From contig NC_037263.1 of the NCBI RefSeq assembly GCF_000002425.4, positions 5,394,959 to 5,458,958 of the forward strand: a DNA stretch of 64,000 bases, given 5' to 3'. This document shows positions 21,687 through 32,850 of this stretch, piece by piece. This DNA is from Physcomitrium patens. Its lineage: Eukaryota > Streptophyta > Bryopsida > Funariales > Funariaceae. How positions within the stretch are numbered: the stretch's first letter is position 1; the number at the start of each line of letters is the position of its first letter. Position numbers and translations under genes: made by a program. The notes under the pieces were generated by a model. The model saw nothing but the letters and a program-made list of their open reading frames with translations, did not search any database and was not told where the DNA came from.

Positions 21687-23832
21687 ACGGAGCTTGTAAA
21701 ATTGGTTCTTTCAACAAATAAGATTGTTTTCTTAATTGGGCTGATATTGGTTCTTTGGAATTCATGTCTTTGAGAGGATCTTTTAACGAAAAGGATATTT
21801 TCCAAAGTTGTGTAGAGAACAAAAGAGCTTGAAACGAAACCAAAGCCTCCATAATCGATACCTCATTTGGGTGCACAACCGATTCAGGTCTAATATTAAG
21901 TAAGGGACTCATTTCAAGACCTGAATTGGATGGCCCCATAATTGGAACTAATTGGCCCTTCGCTTCAAGATCACCTAAATGTTGAATTGGTCCTTCCTCC
22001 TTTTGTTGACTTCTTATAAGGACAGCTTGGACTACTTCTACCCGATGAACTAGTGAATCTTGAGGACCTTGATTTATTTCTTCCATTTTTTCTTAGCTTT
22101 ACATCTACAGATCTTGATTATTGAAATTGAACGGAGCATTACATTGCTGATAAGTATATCTCGACTGCTTGCAATTCGCACATACTAGTGCATAATTGTC
22201 ACTGGCTCTAAGATTGGAACATTCACTGACATAATGATCAATCTGTTTGCAACGAAAACAACAAAGTGGTCTTCTTGCACCTCCATCCGACATATTGGGT
22301 GTCTCCATTGGTATATATATATTAGGCTTGTTCCATGTAGGGTTAAAAAATGATCCTGATTGTCTCATTTGTATGAAGGATACTTGATTCGATGATGCCG
22401 GTGAAGCATATTGCTGATACCTCTACTGCTCTTTCTCGTAGTTCTGGAGGTTTGATATAGACTCCTGATTAAAATTGGAACTTTGAAAGTTATTGAATAT
22501 TTGATTTTATCGATTAGATCGATTTCCATTCCATCCATACGTATTTTTCATTTAAACTTGATTGACTTTTCAATGAGTGGGTGGGATCATCGTTTGATTA
22601 CTGAAATATTGTTGCCTTTGTAAATGCCAACAGTTTTGGGTAGAGTGCTTTCCTCCACAAAATGTATATTGAACATCCGTTTGTCTAAGTAATGGACATT
22701 CTGTATCAAAATGACCTTGTCCCTTACAATTATTACACCATATATTAGGTCTCATATTAGAAGGCTTATGTCGTTTCTCCTTATCTTTAGCCAAATTCAG
22801 GGCCAATTCTTCCATCTTCTTTGTTAGATTTAATAACAAGGCTTCATTTGGATCTTTAACAGTCACATTTGTGAACAACTCCGATTGTTGATAGATTGGC
22901 GATGTAAAATAAGTTGTCATTATTATTGGCACTATTGCTTGGAGTGGTGTAGCATTAATTGATTATTGTAATATAACATTCTTCACATTGGAGGGAGCCA
23001 TTTGTAGATAATTACCCATCGACACATTTCTCAGTTGTATTTGTTGGCTTCTTGAACTAGGAATCATCGTGGCCCCCATTGTTAACAATTGGTCATAATG
23101 ATATTCTTTCCACACCTTTGTTCATGCCAATGATGCCTCTACCATAGCTGGTTGAGCCTCTTTTATAAACATTTTTAATTCTTATGGATGTAAATCGTTA
23201 ATTAATATTCATAATATAAATGCATTTAGAATTTTATTATTTGACCATTTACAAAGTATATCCACGATCCAGCCACAATAGGACTTTATTGATTCTCCCG
23301 CAAACATCTTGCTATTCATAAAACTTTCTCAAAGCCGATCTTTAAATCCAATTCGTCTAAAATGGGTTAGGAAGGCGTTCCTCAAGGCCTCCCAATTGGA
23401 AAATCTATCCATTGGTTACCGAATATACCATTCATAAGCTATATCTTTTAAAATTGCTGGCAACCATCTCAACCAAATGTCTTCAATTCTACCATTATTA
23501 GCCACACACGCTTTCATGAATTGAGATATATAGTGTTCGGGATCAAAGCTCGACCAACCACTAAAAGTAGGTAATGGTGCTACACTTATAGTTCGGTCTC
23601 TTATTGCTCCCATTTATACTGCAATTAGTACTTCTGGCACTCTCACGGCCATTTGTATTATCATTGGTCTCTTTTCTATTTGAATTTGAATTTTTCTTCC
23701 TTTGGTTTTTCTTGAACCTACAATTCTTTTTTATCATTCTCGTAAGAGATTTCTTATGCGTAATCGCTGCTCTCTTTCTTTTGCTTATCGATTAATTCTT
23801 TGATAATCCTCACCTTCATGATTATCACTCAT
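21687..23832 (-). pseudogene. B1 gag
   Basis: Gag of family B in a single frame from the ATG at 23832 to the A(-) insertion, with several stops (open parts 23613-23416, 22932-22570, 22368-22105, 22086-21687). The capsid start has VAPLPTFSGW (about 23575) and WLRWLPAILKDIA (about 23470). It carries two pairs of zinc knuckles: WCNNCKGQGHFDTEC plus a degraded partner with Tyr for the first Cys (about 22740-22617), and CCFRCKQIDHYVSEC plus CANCKQSRYTYQQC with Tyr for His (about 22263-22125). The same arrangement occurs in B2. Confidence 0.8.
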
Positions 23833-23986
23833 AATCTTTCATTCTTCTTTATAAAATCAATACTACTTTGAATTATAACTCACATATTTGTAACCCTAAA
23901 ACTAGTCTTTTTTTTTTAGTTCTCATTCAACATATAATTCCATCTCCCATACAATCAATTTTTAACATTTTATATTGTTATCATTT

Positions 23987-24003
23987 CCTTAGTAGTGATG
24001 CCA
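23987..24003 (-). other. Primer binding site region of B1
   Basis: Three bases inside the 5' LTR the minus strand reads TGGCATCACTACTAAGG. The corresponding B2 site is TGGCACCACTATCGAAG. Position and leading TGG fit a tRNA primer site. The pattern could be a decayed tRNA-Asp site, but the match is too poor to assert. Confidence 0.5.
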
Positions 24004-24006
24004 AAA

Positions 24007-24653
24007 TGTTATTCTCATTGTATTTAAGCTTTATTATACCAAAGTTATTGAACTAATAGAGGTGGGTTCGAACACGGGAAAAGACTGGTTATATGAATTG
24101 GATCTATTTGTATCACAATTGACTATACTCTGGCTATCTAAAATCAATTATCAAACTACAAAATACCAAGGCTTACTACTTCCATCTTGATTCAATACAT
24201 AATCCATTCTACGACTATTAATTCAATAATACTTCTCTCAATCACAATTCTTCATAAGCAAATAATAAAAGTAAAGAAAAAAAAGAGGTAGCACCAAGCT
24301 TACCTCGGCTTATGACTCTCACAGTTTGGCTCTCGACTTACAACTCTTACAATGTGGCTCTCGGCTTACGACTCTCACAGTCTGACTCTCAGCTTACGAC
24401 TCTCACAGTCTGGCTCTCGGCTTACGACTCTCATAATGTTGCTCTGATCTCTCTTTCCTCAACTTATTTATCCTACCAAAAAAATGATCTATCGGCCAAC
24501 GGATTCTAAAGGTTATGACCCTTTGAATTCTTAACCATTTATTCCACTAACAACCTACTATTACCAACTAAACTACCTAACCATCACTCTAATTCTCAAG
24601 ATTATCAATAACCAACCAGTAACTTACTACAAAGTTTATTTATCTATTCTACA
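24007..24653 (-). mobile_element. B1 5' LTR (647 bp)
   Basis: Plus-strand ends are TGTTATTCTCATTG and TATCTATTCTACA. It contains five units of a 28-bp tandem repeat (consensus GGCTTACGACTCTCACAGTC plus 8 more) at about 24306-24445. Target repeat CTTGC follows at 24654-24658. Confidence 0.85.
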
Positions 24654-24658
24654 CTTGC

Positions 24659-27600
24659 CTATTAAGATATGCCAAAGGTCGGAGGCAAAAGTTCAAGCCC
24701 ACGTCAGAACAATTCAAGTGGCTTAAGAGGTGAAGGCAATTGAATCAGAAATATCTATAGTAGATAAAATCATACCTTATACTATTGTAGATGGAGGTAG
24801 TGGATTAAATATTATGCCAATAAAGACTATAGAAAAATTAGGTCTTAGTATCACAAGAACCTCTTCCTTTGTGATTAACATGGCTAATCAAAGCCAAGAC
24901 ACTCCTTTGGGGCAGATTAGTGGTTGTAGAATGATGATGGAAGGTAAAGAATATTCCTTCATATTCCATATTATATACATGCATCCTAGCCAAAATTCAT
25001 ATCCATTGCTTCTCGGTAGACCATGGTTAAGGGCAACAAGTGCCAAGATTGATTGAGATGGTAAAAAGCATCATATTATTTATGGTCTACTAGAAAACCT
25101 CACAAAAATCCTCATTCAATCCGAAGGATTATTGTTGGAAAAATTTCATCTCACTCTTCAAAAGATGAGATTCTCAACTCACAACCACAAAATAAATTAA
25201 AAAAAAAAAGAAGTAAAATTTGTCAATTTAGGGGAAAAAAAATTGGTTTATTCTAGTATAGTCCAAACTACCCCATTAAGTTGTATGGGCCCATGACTAT
25301 ACAATTAGGAAGATGATAGAAAATTCACCCAATGGTTGAAAATTCATCCTACTTCAAGTGGAGATGAAGTTGTAAGTGTTAACTTCATAGATAGTTTTGC
25401 CACTTGACAAAACAATGAAGTAGAAGTAGATTTAGCAACCTTGGTAGATGACATAAAAATTGAAGATGTCTTTGAGATAAACTTTGATAGTACTTAAGTT
25501 CACGAGTTGGATGACTTAATAGAGGAAGAAAATCTTACTCCATCTTTACAATATAAACAAACTTCTAGTGGTCTTACAGCTAGAAATAACATAGTTAGTT
25601 ATCTACAAATTCCAAATGATTGGTATAAAGGCCCTATAGAATAAGCTCATGTGCACAACCTTGATTACAAATTAATGGATGTGTCTTTGAAGAAGGAGGA
25701 TTTAAAACTCATCAAAGTAGGGATTCAATTGATAGAAGATGAATTGACAAGTTAGAAGTCGTTAATTATGGATTATAGGGATGTATTTGCATGGTCTTAT
25801 AAAGATCTTAAGGACATACCTCCAAAAGTAGTCAAACATAGAATCCCTCTCCTCTCTAATTCAATTCTTGTGAGACAAAAAGAAAGAAGAATGAATCCCA
25901 ATCTGCAATTAATTATCAAGGTTGAATTAGAAAAACTCCTCCAAGCGAGATTTATTCAACCTGTGGAGATTACAGATTGGATTTCACCTATGGTTTTAGT
26001 CAAAAAAAAAAATGGAAAACTCCGAGTGTGTATAGACTATAGGAAACTTAATAAGTGTATTTAGAAAGATTATTTTTCTCTTCCTTTTATTAATACTATT
26101 TTAGAAGAAGTGGCAGGTCATGAACTTTATACATTTATGGATGGATATTCGGGATATAATCAAATATCCATAGCCCAAGAAGATCATCACAAAACTATTT
26201 TCACTACACCATGGGGTACTTTTATTTATGTAGTAATGTCTTTTGGACTTTGTAATGCTCCAGTAACATTTCAAAGGGCTATGTCCTATGCCTTCTCAGA
26301 CCTTTTATATAAATCAATGACAATGTTCATTGACGACTTTAGCACCCAGTCTTCTAAAACAAAACATTTGGAATGTGTTTGGACTAATCTTCAACGTTGT
26401 CAAAAGGCCAAGATTATACTAAACCCTGACAAAATATTCCTAGTAGTTCAAAAGGGAATTCTACTAGGATATGTGGTGTCAAAAAAGGGTAGAGAACCTG
26501 ATCCAAAAAAGCTCAAAGTTATTGTAGACTTAAAATCCTCTTCTATGGTGAAAGAGATATAAAGGATGTTGGGATACATAGGATGGTATCGGGAAGTCAT
26601 ATAAGATTATGCTACACTTTCCATGATCATAACTTGACCAATACAAAAAGAAGTGAAGCTTGAATGAGGTGAAAAATGCTAAGAGACATTTGATATCCTT
26701 AAAGAAAAACTTAGTACTTTTCCTATCTTAAGACCTCTCAATTGGTCATTGCCCTTCCATGTACTTTGTGATGCTTCATCAATAGCCATAGGGAGCACGT
26801 TGTGTCAAGCAAATGGAGAAAAAAGTAAAGATTATCCTATAGCCTTTGCTAGAAGGTAATTGAATCCTGTAGAGAGGAATTATATTACGATGGAACAAGA
26901 ATGCCTTGCCATGGTTTTTTCCATTAAGAAGTATAGACATTATCTTCTCTTAAATCTAGTGGTGTTTTTTGTAGACCACATGGCAATTAAGTACCTTGTG
27001 AACAAGGCTGATTTAAGTGGTAGACTTGCAAGGTGGGTACTTCTACTAAAAAAATTTTATTATACAATAGAATATAAGCCAAGAAGGATGGACAAGCAAG
27101 CAGATCATTTATCTAGGTTGTCAGATCAAATTGGTGAAGCCTCAATTGATGATACATTGATAGATGAAACATTGTTTATTATTTCAACCACATCCACTTG
27201 ATATGCATTAATTACCAAGTTTCTGACAACTCAAGCCTTGCCTCCTTATCTTTCTAAAATAGAATGTAGGAAGGTAAGAATTAATAGTAGACACTTTACC
27301 ATAGTTGGTAGCAAATTATATAGACATTGAGTTGACAGATTGTTAAGGAGGTGTGCAATGGAAGAAGAAATTTCTACCATTCTATGGGTGTGTTACTATA
27401 GTACATGTGGGGGTCACTTTTCAGGAACCTTAATAGGCCAAAACATACTTAGAGTAAGTTATTATTGGCCCACATTATTCTAAGATGTGCATAGATATAC
27501 TAAGACATGTGACGCATATCAAAAATATGCTAAGAATGACCTAAAGATGAATTTGCCTCTCTATATGTCCCTACCTTTAGTTCCCTTTGAAAAATAGTAA

Positions 27601-28446
27601 ATTGATTATATTGGAGAGGTTTATTCCAATTCCACTAGTGATATAAAAGACATAGTGGTAGCAACCAAATACTTGACCAAGTGGACTGAAACAAAGGCAG
27701 TTAAAGCCAACGATGCCAAATAGGCTGCCAAATTTTTCTATGAACAAATCATCACTAGGTTTGAATGTCCAAAAATCTTAATTAGTGATAGAGGCAAGTA
27801 TTTGTTAAATGAAGTAATAGAAGATTTGACCTTCTGATTTAAAATTGACCATAGAAAAACTACTCCTTATCATCTTCAAACAAATGGACATACAAAAAGG
27901 ATAAACTAAACCTTACTCAATATCCTTAGAAAAACTGTCACAACATCTAAAAGAGATTGAGATACAAAGCTTCCTGCAACCTTGTAGGCTTATAGAACAA
28001 TGTTTAAAGTGACAACCCAAATAACTCTATTTTCCTTGATTTATGGAATAGAAGCTATTTTACCAATTGAATTTGAAATTCTTTCCCTTCGAATCACCTT
28101 GAAAAAAAGACTATCAACTAAACAATCTTTAATTGATAGACTAGAGTGATTAGAAGGTTTAGATGAGACCAAAAGACAAAGTGCTTAACATATAGAGGCC
28201 ATCCAAAGAAGAAGAAAAATTGCCTTTGATAAGCAATATAAAGTTAGAACCCTTAAGCTTGGCAAATTAGTTTTCTTACAAGATGCTAGGAGACTAGATT
28301 TCCTAGGGAAATTTGATGCCATATGGTTGGGCCCCTATTTAATCAAGAAAGTCTTTCCAAATAATTCAATTTGGCTACAAACACTCAATGGCGAAGATTT
28401 TTCCACTATAACATCTAGAAATAGATGTAAAAAATATAGAGTGTGA
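24659..28446 (+). pseudogene. Element C pol: protease, RT, RNase H, integrase
   Basis: Continuation of element C after B1. Protease 24730-25056 has IVDGGSGLNIMP and closes with LLLGRPWLR; a Trp codon just after is now TGA. RT 25768-26562 has LVKKKNGKLRVCIDYRKLN and the catalytic box FIDD at 26326-26337, with a stop at 26062. RNase H covers about 26563-27201 (LCDASSIAIGS; NYITMEQECLAM; FFVDHMAIKYL). Integrase about 27230-28446 keeps IDYIGEV and ISDRGKYL, but the second zinc Cys is Tyr (CDAYQ) and the catalytic Glu appears to be Lys (TNGHTKRIN). LGPYLIKKVF near 28330 is the GPY/F module. More than ten stops are present; the frame ends TGA at 28444. No chromodomain follows. Confidence 0.82.
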
Positions 28447-28654
28447 TTTTTATCATACACAAAGTCAAATAGCTCATCCTCAAATTCACCCTTATTCAAT
28501 TCCTTAAGTGGTAAATTATCAAACCTGGATAGAATTTAGAAGCTAAAATATTGGAGCTCAAGATAAGCTATATTCATATTCATTTGTCTTGTCTTTCTTT
28601 CAATTTAGAGATATTCTAACTAAGAGAAACGATTCTTTGATGAAACTTTTATTA

Positions 28655-28658
<4 letters not shown>

Positions 28659-28689
<31 letters not shown>
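28659..28689. repeat. (TA)n microsatellite
   Basis: About 15 units of TA in an AT-rich context. Confidence 0.9.
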
Positions 28690-28692
<3 letters not shown>

Positions 28693-28742
28693 GTATGAGA
28701 ATTGTAAAAATATGTTTTAATAAACATCCAAAAGTCATAGAC

Positions 28743-28800
28743 GGCTTAGTCAAGTCAGAGGTTGTCAAGTGAGCATCCCGGATTCGAATCTGGTTGAAAA
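28743..28800 (+). repeat. tRNA-like promoter segment, possible SINE head
   Basis: GGCTTAGTCAAGTCAGAGG resembles a tRNA A box, and GGATTCGAATC, about 20 bases further on, fits a B box. The arms do not fold as a full tRNA cloverleaf, so a decayed tRNA-derived SINE is the more likely reading. No clear tail or target duplication was found. Confidence 0.35.
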
Positions 28801-30094
28801 AAATAGGCCATCCCAATGAGCTAGTATTAATGTAAGAAAAGACCAATATTGTACCCTCTATGGATATGTAGGCCTTTACGGCATTATACCAAAATCCTCT
28901 CATGTCAAAGAGAGGAATAGAGATACCATCTTTTTAGCCTTACTCTTATCCATCTTGTTCTAAAATCATTAATTTTTAAAATTAAATTAAATTTTCTTCT
29001 ATCTTCTTATATAATTCTATAGAAAAAAATCTATTTTAGTCCCTATAGATTAGTAGAAACTCACTCATTCTTGACTTAGATAGCTATTGAAACCTTCTAT
29101 AGATAAACCTTCTTTTATTCAATAGCATTTTGAAAAGTCAGTTTTAGGTTCTTCTCCTTTGCAAGTCGTCTCAGATAGTCGCCATGTGTGAGTCATCAGA
29201 TTGACTCACTAGTTGTTTTAGGACAAAAGAATGTATGTAGAGTGCCAAAATTACAATTATTAGGTAAAGACGTGCTTAGAAGATGTTAAAGAAAGAAGAA
29301 TAGTATTAGTGGAAAAGAAATGGAGTCTTGGTAAGTCTTGGAGGTAATTATTTTAGTTGGTTTAGTATTTTTACTTATTATTGAGGAGTAAGGATTAGTC
29401 ACTAAAATCAATATTTATATTGATCTTATATCTATATGTATTACTTATACAAAAACTATAAATGTTAGTTAGAAGTTAAAAGAAGCATGAGAAAGAACAT
29501 CATGTCTTTTTAGTTATTTATATAAAAAGTAGAATTTATAGTAGATTTAAATTATTTAAATTACTATAAAAAATCAATCATATAGGAAATTATATCCTTA
29601 AATTTCTATTAGCATTATAAAAATATTATAGGAATTTTTAGAATTTATTTAGTAATTATTTAGAATTTTTAGTAGATTCAAATTGATTTTTATCACTATA
29701 AAAAATCATAAATATAAGAAATTATATCTTTAAATGGATATTAGAATTATAGAAATATTATAAGAATTTTTAGAATTTATTTAGAATTTATTTAGAATTT
29801 TCTATGAATTTTTAGGCTAATTTTCAAGATCTTGGTAAAATCAAGTTTTATCACTTGGAGAGCCATTATGAAGAAATGGAGCAAGGTTTGAAGGCCACTC
29901 AATAATTTCAAGCTAATTGGGTATTTTTGAACACCATGGTGAAGTCAAAAATGCAAAAATATTAATTCTACTAGTAGAAAATAGGAGGACCAGCAGCTAG
30001 TATAGTCCTTGTAAGAAGGGAGGTGTACAAGTCCCATATGGGTTGTAACACCTTGGATGTAGGTAGGAAGATAAGACTAAGGCCTCAAGGCCTC

Positions 30095-30180
30095 TTTAGG
30101 CAACCGATATACACTACATGTGAGCCTTGGTGAGGCTCGAACCCTTGATCTATAAGCAAGTTACCCTTGAGGTAAAATAT
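30095..30180 (-). repeat. tRNA-like promoter segment (minus), possible SINE head
   Basis: On the minus strand GGGTTCGAGCC (plus coordinates 30134-30144) is a good B-box match, with an upstream stretch CAAGGGTAACTTGCTTATAG that could be the A-box side. It lies in a locally GC-richer patch (about 30000-30180) unlike its neighbours. No poly-A tail or target duplication was recognised. Confidence 0.35.
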
Positions 30181-30589
30181 TTTCACTTCACTTTTTAATT
30201 ATTTACTTCCTATTTTTTAAAACTTCATAACTTACTAATAGTAATTCGGATTTACATGTTTCTTACGTCATTGGAAAGAAAATAAAATTATCTATCAAAA
30301 AATTTAGTTTTTATTTTTTACTTTTACTTTTTACTAGGTAAAAACATAGTAAACAGACTGTGACTTAGTTTTTGATTGTGTACTTGCTTCATGTCATTCA
30401 TTTCAATTGTTTTGTGGTTGTTCATCTTTTGTTCTTGTTAATTGCTTACTTCCCTTCATACCACCAATTAAAAGCAACTCTTAATTGAGGCCATCTTATA
30501 ATTGGGGTTGAGAAGTGAAATTTACATTCACAGCTTACAAACATATCTTTCAAAATTAATTTCATTTGAGTCACACTTTTTGTGACAAC

Positions 30590-31400
30590 AACACGAGTTT
30601 ATGATATAGTACTTTGTTTTCATAATTCTGTTTAGCTTTTTGACTTTGTCGGTTTGTTTGTTCTTTGTTTTTTTTTATTTTTATTTTTTGATGTTTGGAT
30701 TTGTTGTTGGATTGGTATAATGTGGATTGGACTGAACTTGTGTGCATAAAACTGGATTTTTAAATTTTATTATTTTCAAAAATAATTTATTATTTATAAT
30801 ATTTTATAATTTTAAGATAATATTTTAATTTTTATATATTTTTATATTTTATAATTTTTAATATTTATAATATTTATTTTTAAGAAAATATTTTATTTTA
30901 TTATTAATTTATTATAATTTTATTATTCTAAAATAATATCTTCTTTTATTATTATTTTATTATATTATATCATTTTTTATTATTTTTAAAGTTTTATTAA
31001 TTATTTTTAATATTTTTAGTTTTTATTTATTTTTATTTTTTATTTTAATATTTTTTTCAAAAAATTTTAATTTTTTTATAATTTTTATCTTTAAAGTTAC
31101 ATTTATAGTTTTTATTCATATCAACAACATGGATTTATTTATCCTACTTCATACATGAAAGCTCCATTATGTAATTTTTTTTCTTTCTATTTGTATTATA
31201 TTGTATTGTATTTGAATTTGAAAAATATTCTTTGATTCACAAAAGTAGCTTTATTTGAATCAAACTTTCCATGACATCAACACCGATTCATCTAGTCTAT
31301 GTATTAAGATTGCTGAAGGAGACAAGTAGTGGATCTCCTTCATCAAATGGATGGGCCTTTGTTTTCATCAAAAAGATTTATGTTTTGTAGAGTTCACTAC
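30590..31400 (+). repeat. R repeat, copy 1
   Basis: Non-coding repeat starting near CTGTTTAGCTTTTTGA, followed by GATGTTTGGATTTGTTG, a long AT-only tract (30770-31100) and a conserved tail with TTTGAATTTGAAAAATATTCTTTG, CTTTCCATGACA and TCATCTAGTCTATGTATTAAG. The same order recurs at 31960-32130 (first part), 32280-32850 and, without the first part, at 44460-44970. Identity unknown; it could be an LTR or a non-autonomous element. No open frame. Confidence 0.6.
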
Positions 31401-31959
31401 CTTTTTTTACAATTGATCGGGGAATTCTACAGGGTGTTTTTCATGGTGTTTCATATTGATTTCTCCTTCTAAAATTTATGCACTTAATATTAAAATATAA
31501 TCATATAAACACTAAAAAAGCAAATACATCAGAAAAGGCTCAATATGTATTTAAGTTTTGTGTTTCAAATAAGAGCAATTTATTTTGTGTGTTTCAAACA
31601 TTGGTTTCGAATATTAATGTTTTACATTAATGAATTATGAATTATCATCATTATACTTTGCAATCAGAATTTAAGAAGAATTTTATTTTTGATTGACAAT
31701 ATGGGTTCATTGTGGATCATGCTTTTGGGAGGTTTCTATGTTATCCCATCAAAGAAGAAGCAACAACATGGACTTACAATCTTGTTGCTCGAATCAACTT
31801 TTGTACTTATAAATTGATGTTGTTATGGATGTATTGTTATTCCAATTGTTTGGTGGTACTTTCTTCAAAGAGGCTGGAGTTCTAATTTTATGATATTTCA
31901 TGATATTTATGATATTATGGTAAAATATTATAGTGAGTATTGCTGAAATATTGAATTTT

Positions 31960-32850
31960 TTTTGTTTCTGTTTAGCTTTTTGAGTTTGTTTGTTTGTTTG
32001 TTTGTTCTTTGGTTTGGTTTATTTTGTTTTGTTTTGTTTATTTTTTATTTTTATTTTTTTTTTGATTTGATGTTTGGATTTGTTATTAGACTGGTGAAAT
32101 GTGGGTTGGACTGAAGTTGTGTGTATAAAATTGGATTTTTAATTTATTTTATTTTCATAAAAAAATATTGTTGGATTGTATGTATGAAAGTGGATTGTCT
32201 ATAGGATTTTGTTTTAGATGTTGCATAAGTGGAGAAAGAAAATTTTGTTTTGTAATGCTTTCAACTCTAATGTTACATTGAATTGGTTGTTTTTATGATA
32301 AAGTGCTTTGTTTTTGTATTTCTATTTAGCTTTTTGAATTTTTTTTGTTTCTTTGTTCTTTGTTTTGTTTTGTTTTGTTTTTTGTTTTTTGTTTTTTTTT
32401 TTGATGTTTGGATTTATTGTTGATTCAACAATAAATCCAAACATTAAAAAAAAAAAAAAAAACAAAAACAAAAACAAAAAAAATTATACATACAACTTCA
32501 GTCCAAATCCCTTTTTTTTTTTTTTTTCAGAAATACTTAATTTTTTATATTTTTTATCTTTATAGTTATATTTATAGTTTTTATCTATAATAATAACATG
32601 GATTTACTTATTCTACTTTACACATGAAAGCTTCTTTATATAATTTTTTTTCTTTCTATTTGTATTGTATTGTATTTGAATTTGAAAAATATTCTTTGGC
32701 TCACAAAAATAGCTTCATTTGAGTCAAAATTTCCATGACAACACTATGGATTCATCTAGTCTATATATTAAGATTGCTCAAGGAGATAAGTAGTGGCTTT
32801 CTTTCATTGCATGCACCCTTCTTTATTTTCATCAAAAATCTTAACACTGT
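31960..32850 (+). repeat. R repeat, copies 2 (partial) and 3
   Basis: Two further starts of the R repeat, at about 31970 and 32320, with runs of GTTTG and GTTTT. Copy 3 is fuller and runs through the same tail as copy 1, though shorter because the AT-only tract is reduced. A near-perfect palindrome interrupts copy 3 at about 32399-32449. The open frame over this stretch is low-complexity T/A translation and not a gene. Confidence 0.6.
32399..32449. repeat. Near-perfect palindrome (hairpin) with T/A-rich arms
   Basis: GATGTTTGGATTTATTGTTGA is followed at once by TCAACAATAAATCCAAACAT, with one mismatch and practically no loop. The flanks extend the pairing, as runs of T and GTTTT on the left face runs of A and CAAAA on the right, so the whole structure may reach about 32353-32495. 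Confidence 0.85.

Larger units (their letters stand above)
2802..24653 (-). mobile_element. Element B1: Ty3/gypsy retrotransposon, host of two A elements
   Basis: Minus-strand element with its 5' LTR at 24007-24653, primer site at 23987-24003, gag at 21687-23832 and protease-to-integrase at 10201-13320. The 3' LTR at 2802-3220 is truncated. It is interrupted by A(-) at 13321-21686 and by A(+) at 3221-10200. The rest of its integrase, its polypurine tract and the start of its 3' LTR were lost in the deletion that also removed the 5' end of A(+). The target duplication CTTGT/CTTGC flanks the whole block inside element C. Confidence 0.75.
450..28446 (+). mobile_element. Element C: Ty3/gypsy retrotransposon, split by nested insertions
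   Basis: This is the outermost element. Gag lies at 450-2796 and protease, RT, RNase H and integrase at 24659-28446, in the order expected of Ty3/gypsy. The two halves are separated by element B1 with a 5-bp target duplication, CTTGT at 2797-2801 and CTTGC at 24654-24658. The protease site is DGGSG and the RT catalytic box FIDD, as in plant gypsy elements without a chromodomain, and none is seen after integrase. No LTR pair could be defined: the 5' side meets a foreign LTR at 175 and the 3' side fades into AT-rich repeats after 28446. Confidence 0.75.
28447..30589. other. Non-coding AT-rich stretch after element C
   Basis: No coding sequence is visible. It probably contains the polypurine tract and 3' LTR of element C, but without a second LTR these cannot be delimited. 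It holds a (TA)n run (28659-28689), two segments with RNA polymerase III promoter-like boxes (28743-28790 and 30134-30175) and a diverged tandem pair at 29536-29654 and 29680-29793, sharing long stretches such as AGAAATTATATC and GAATTTTTAGAATTTATTTAG. Confidence 0.6.

Noticed and set aside
28741..28800. tRNA gene
   Set aside because: A and B boxes are present but acceptor and anticodon arms do not pair; listed as SINE-like instead.
32353..32565. 70-codon plus-strand open frame rich in Phe and Lys
   Set aside because: It is the translation of T and A runs in the R repeat and the palindrome; no codon structure.
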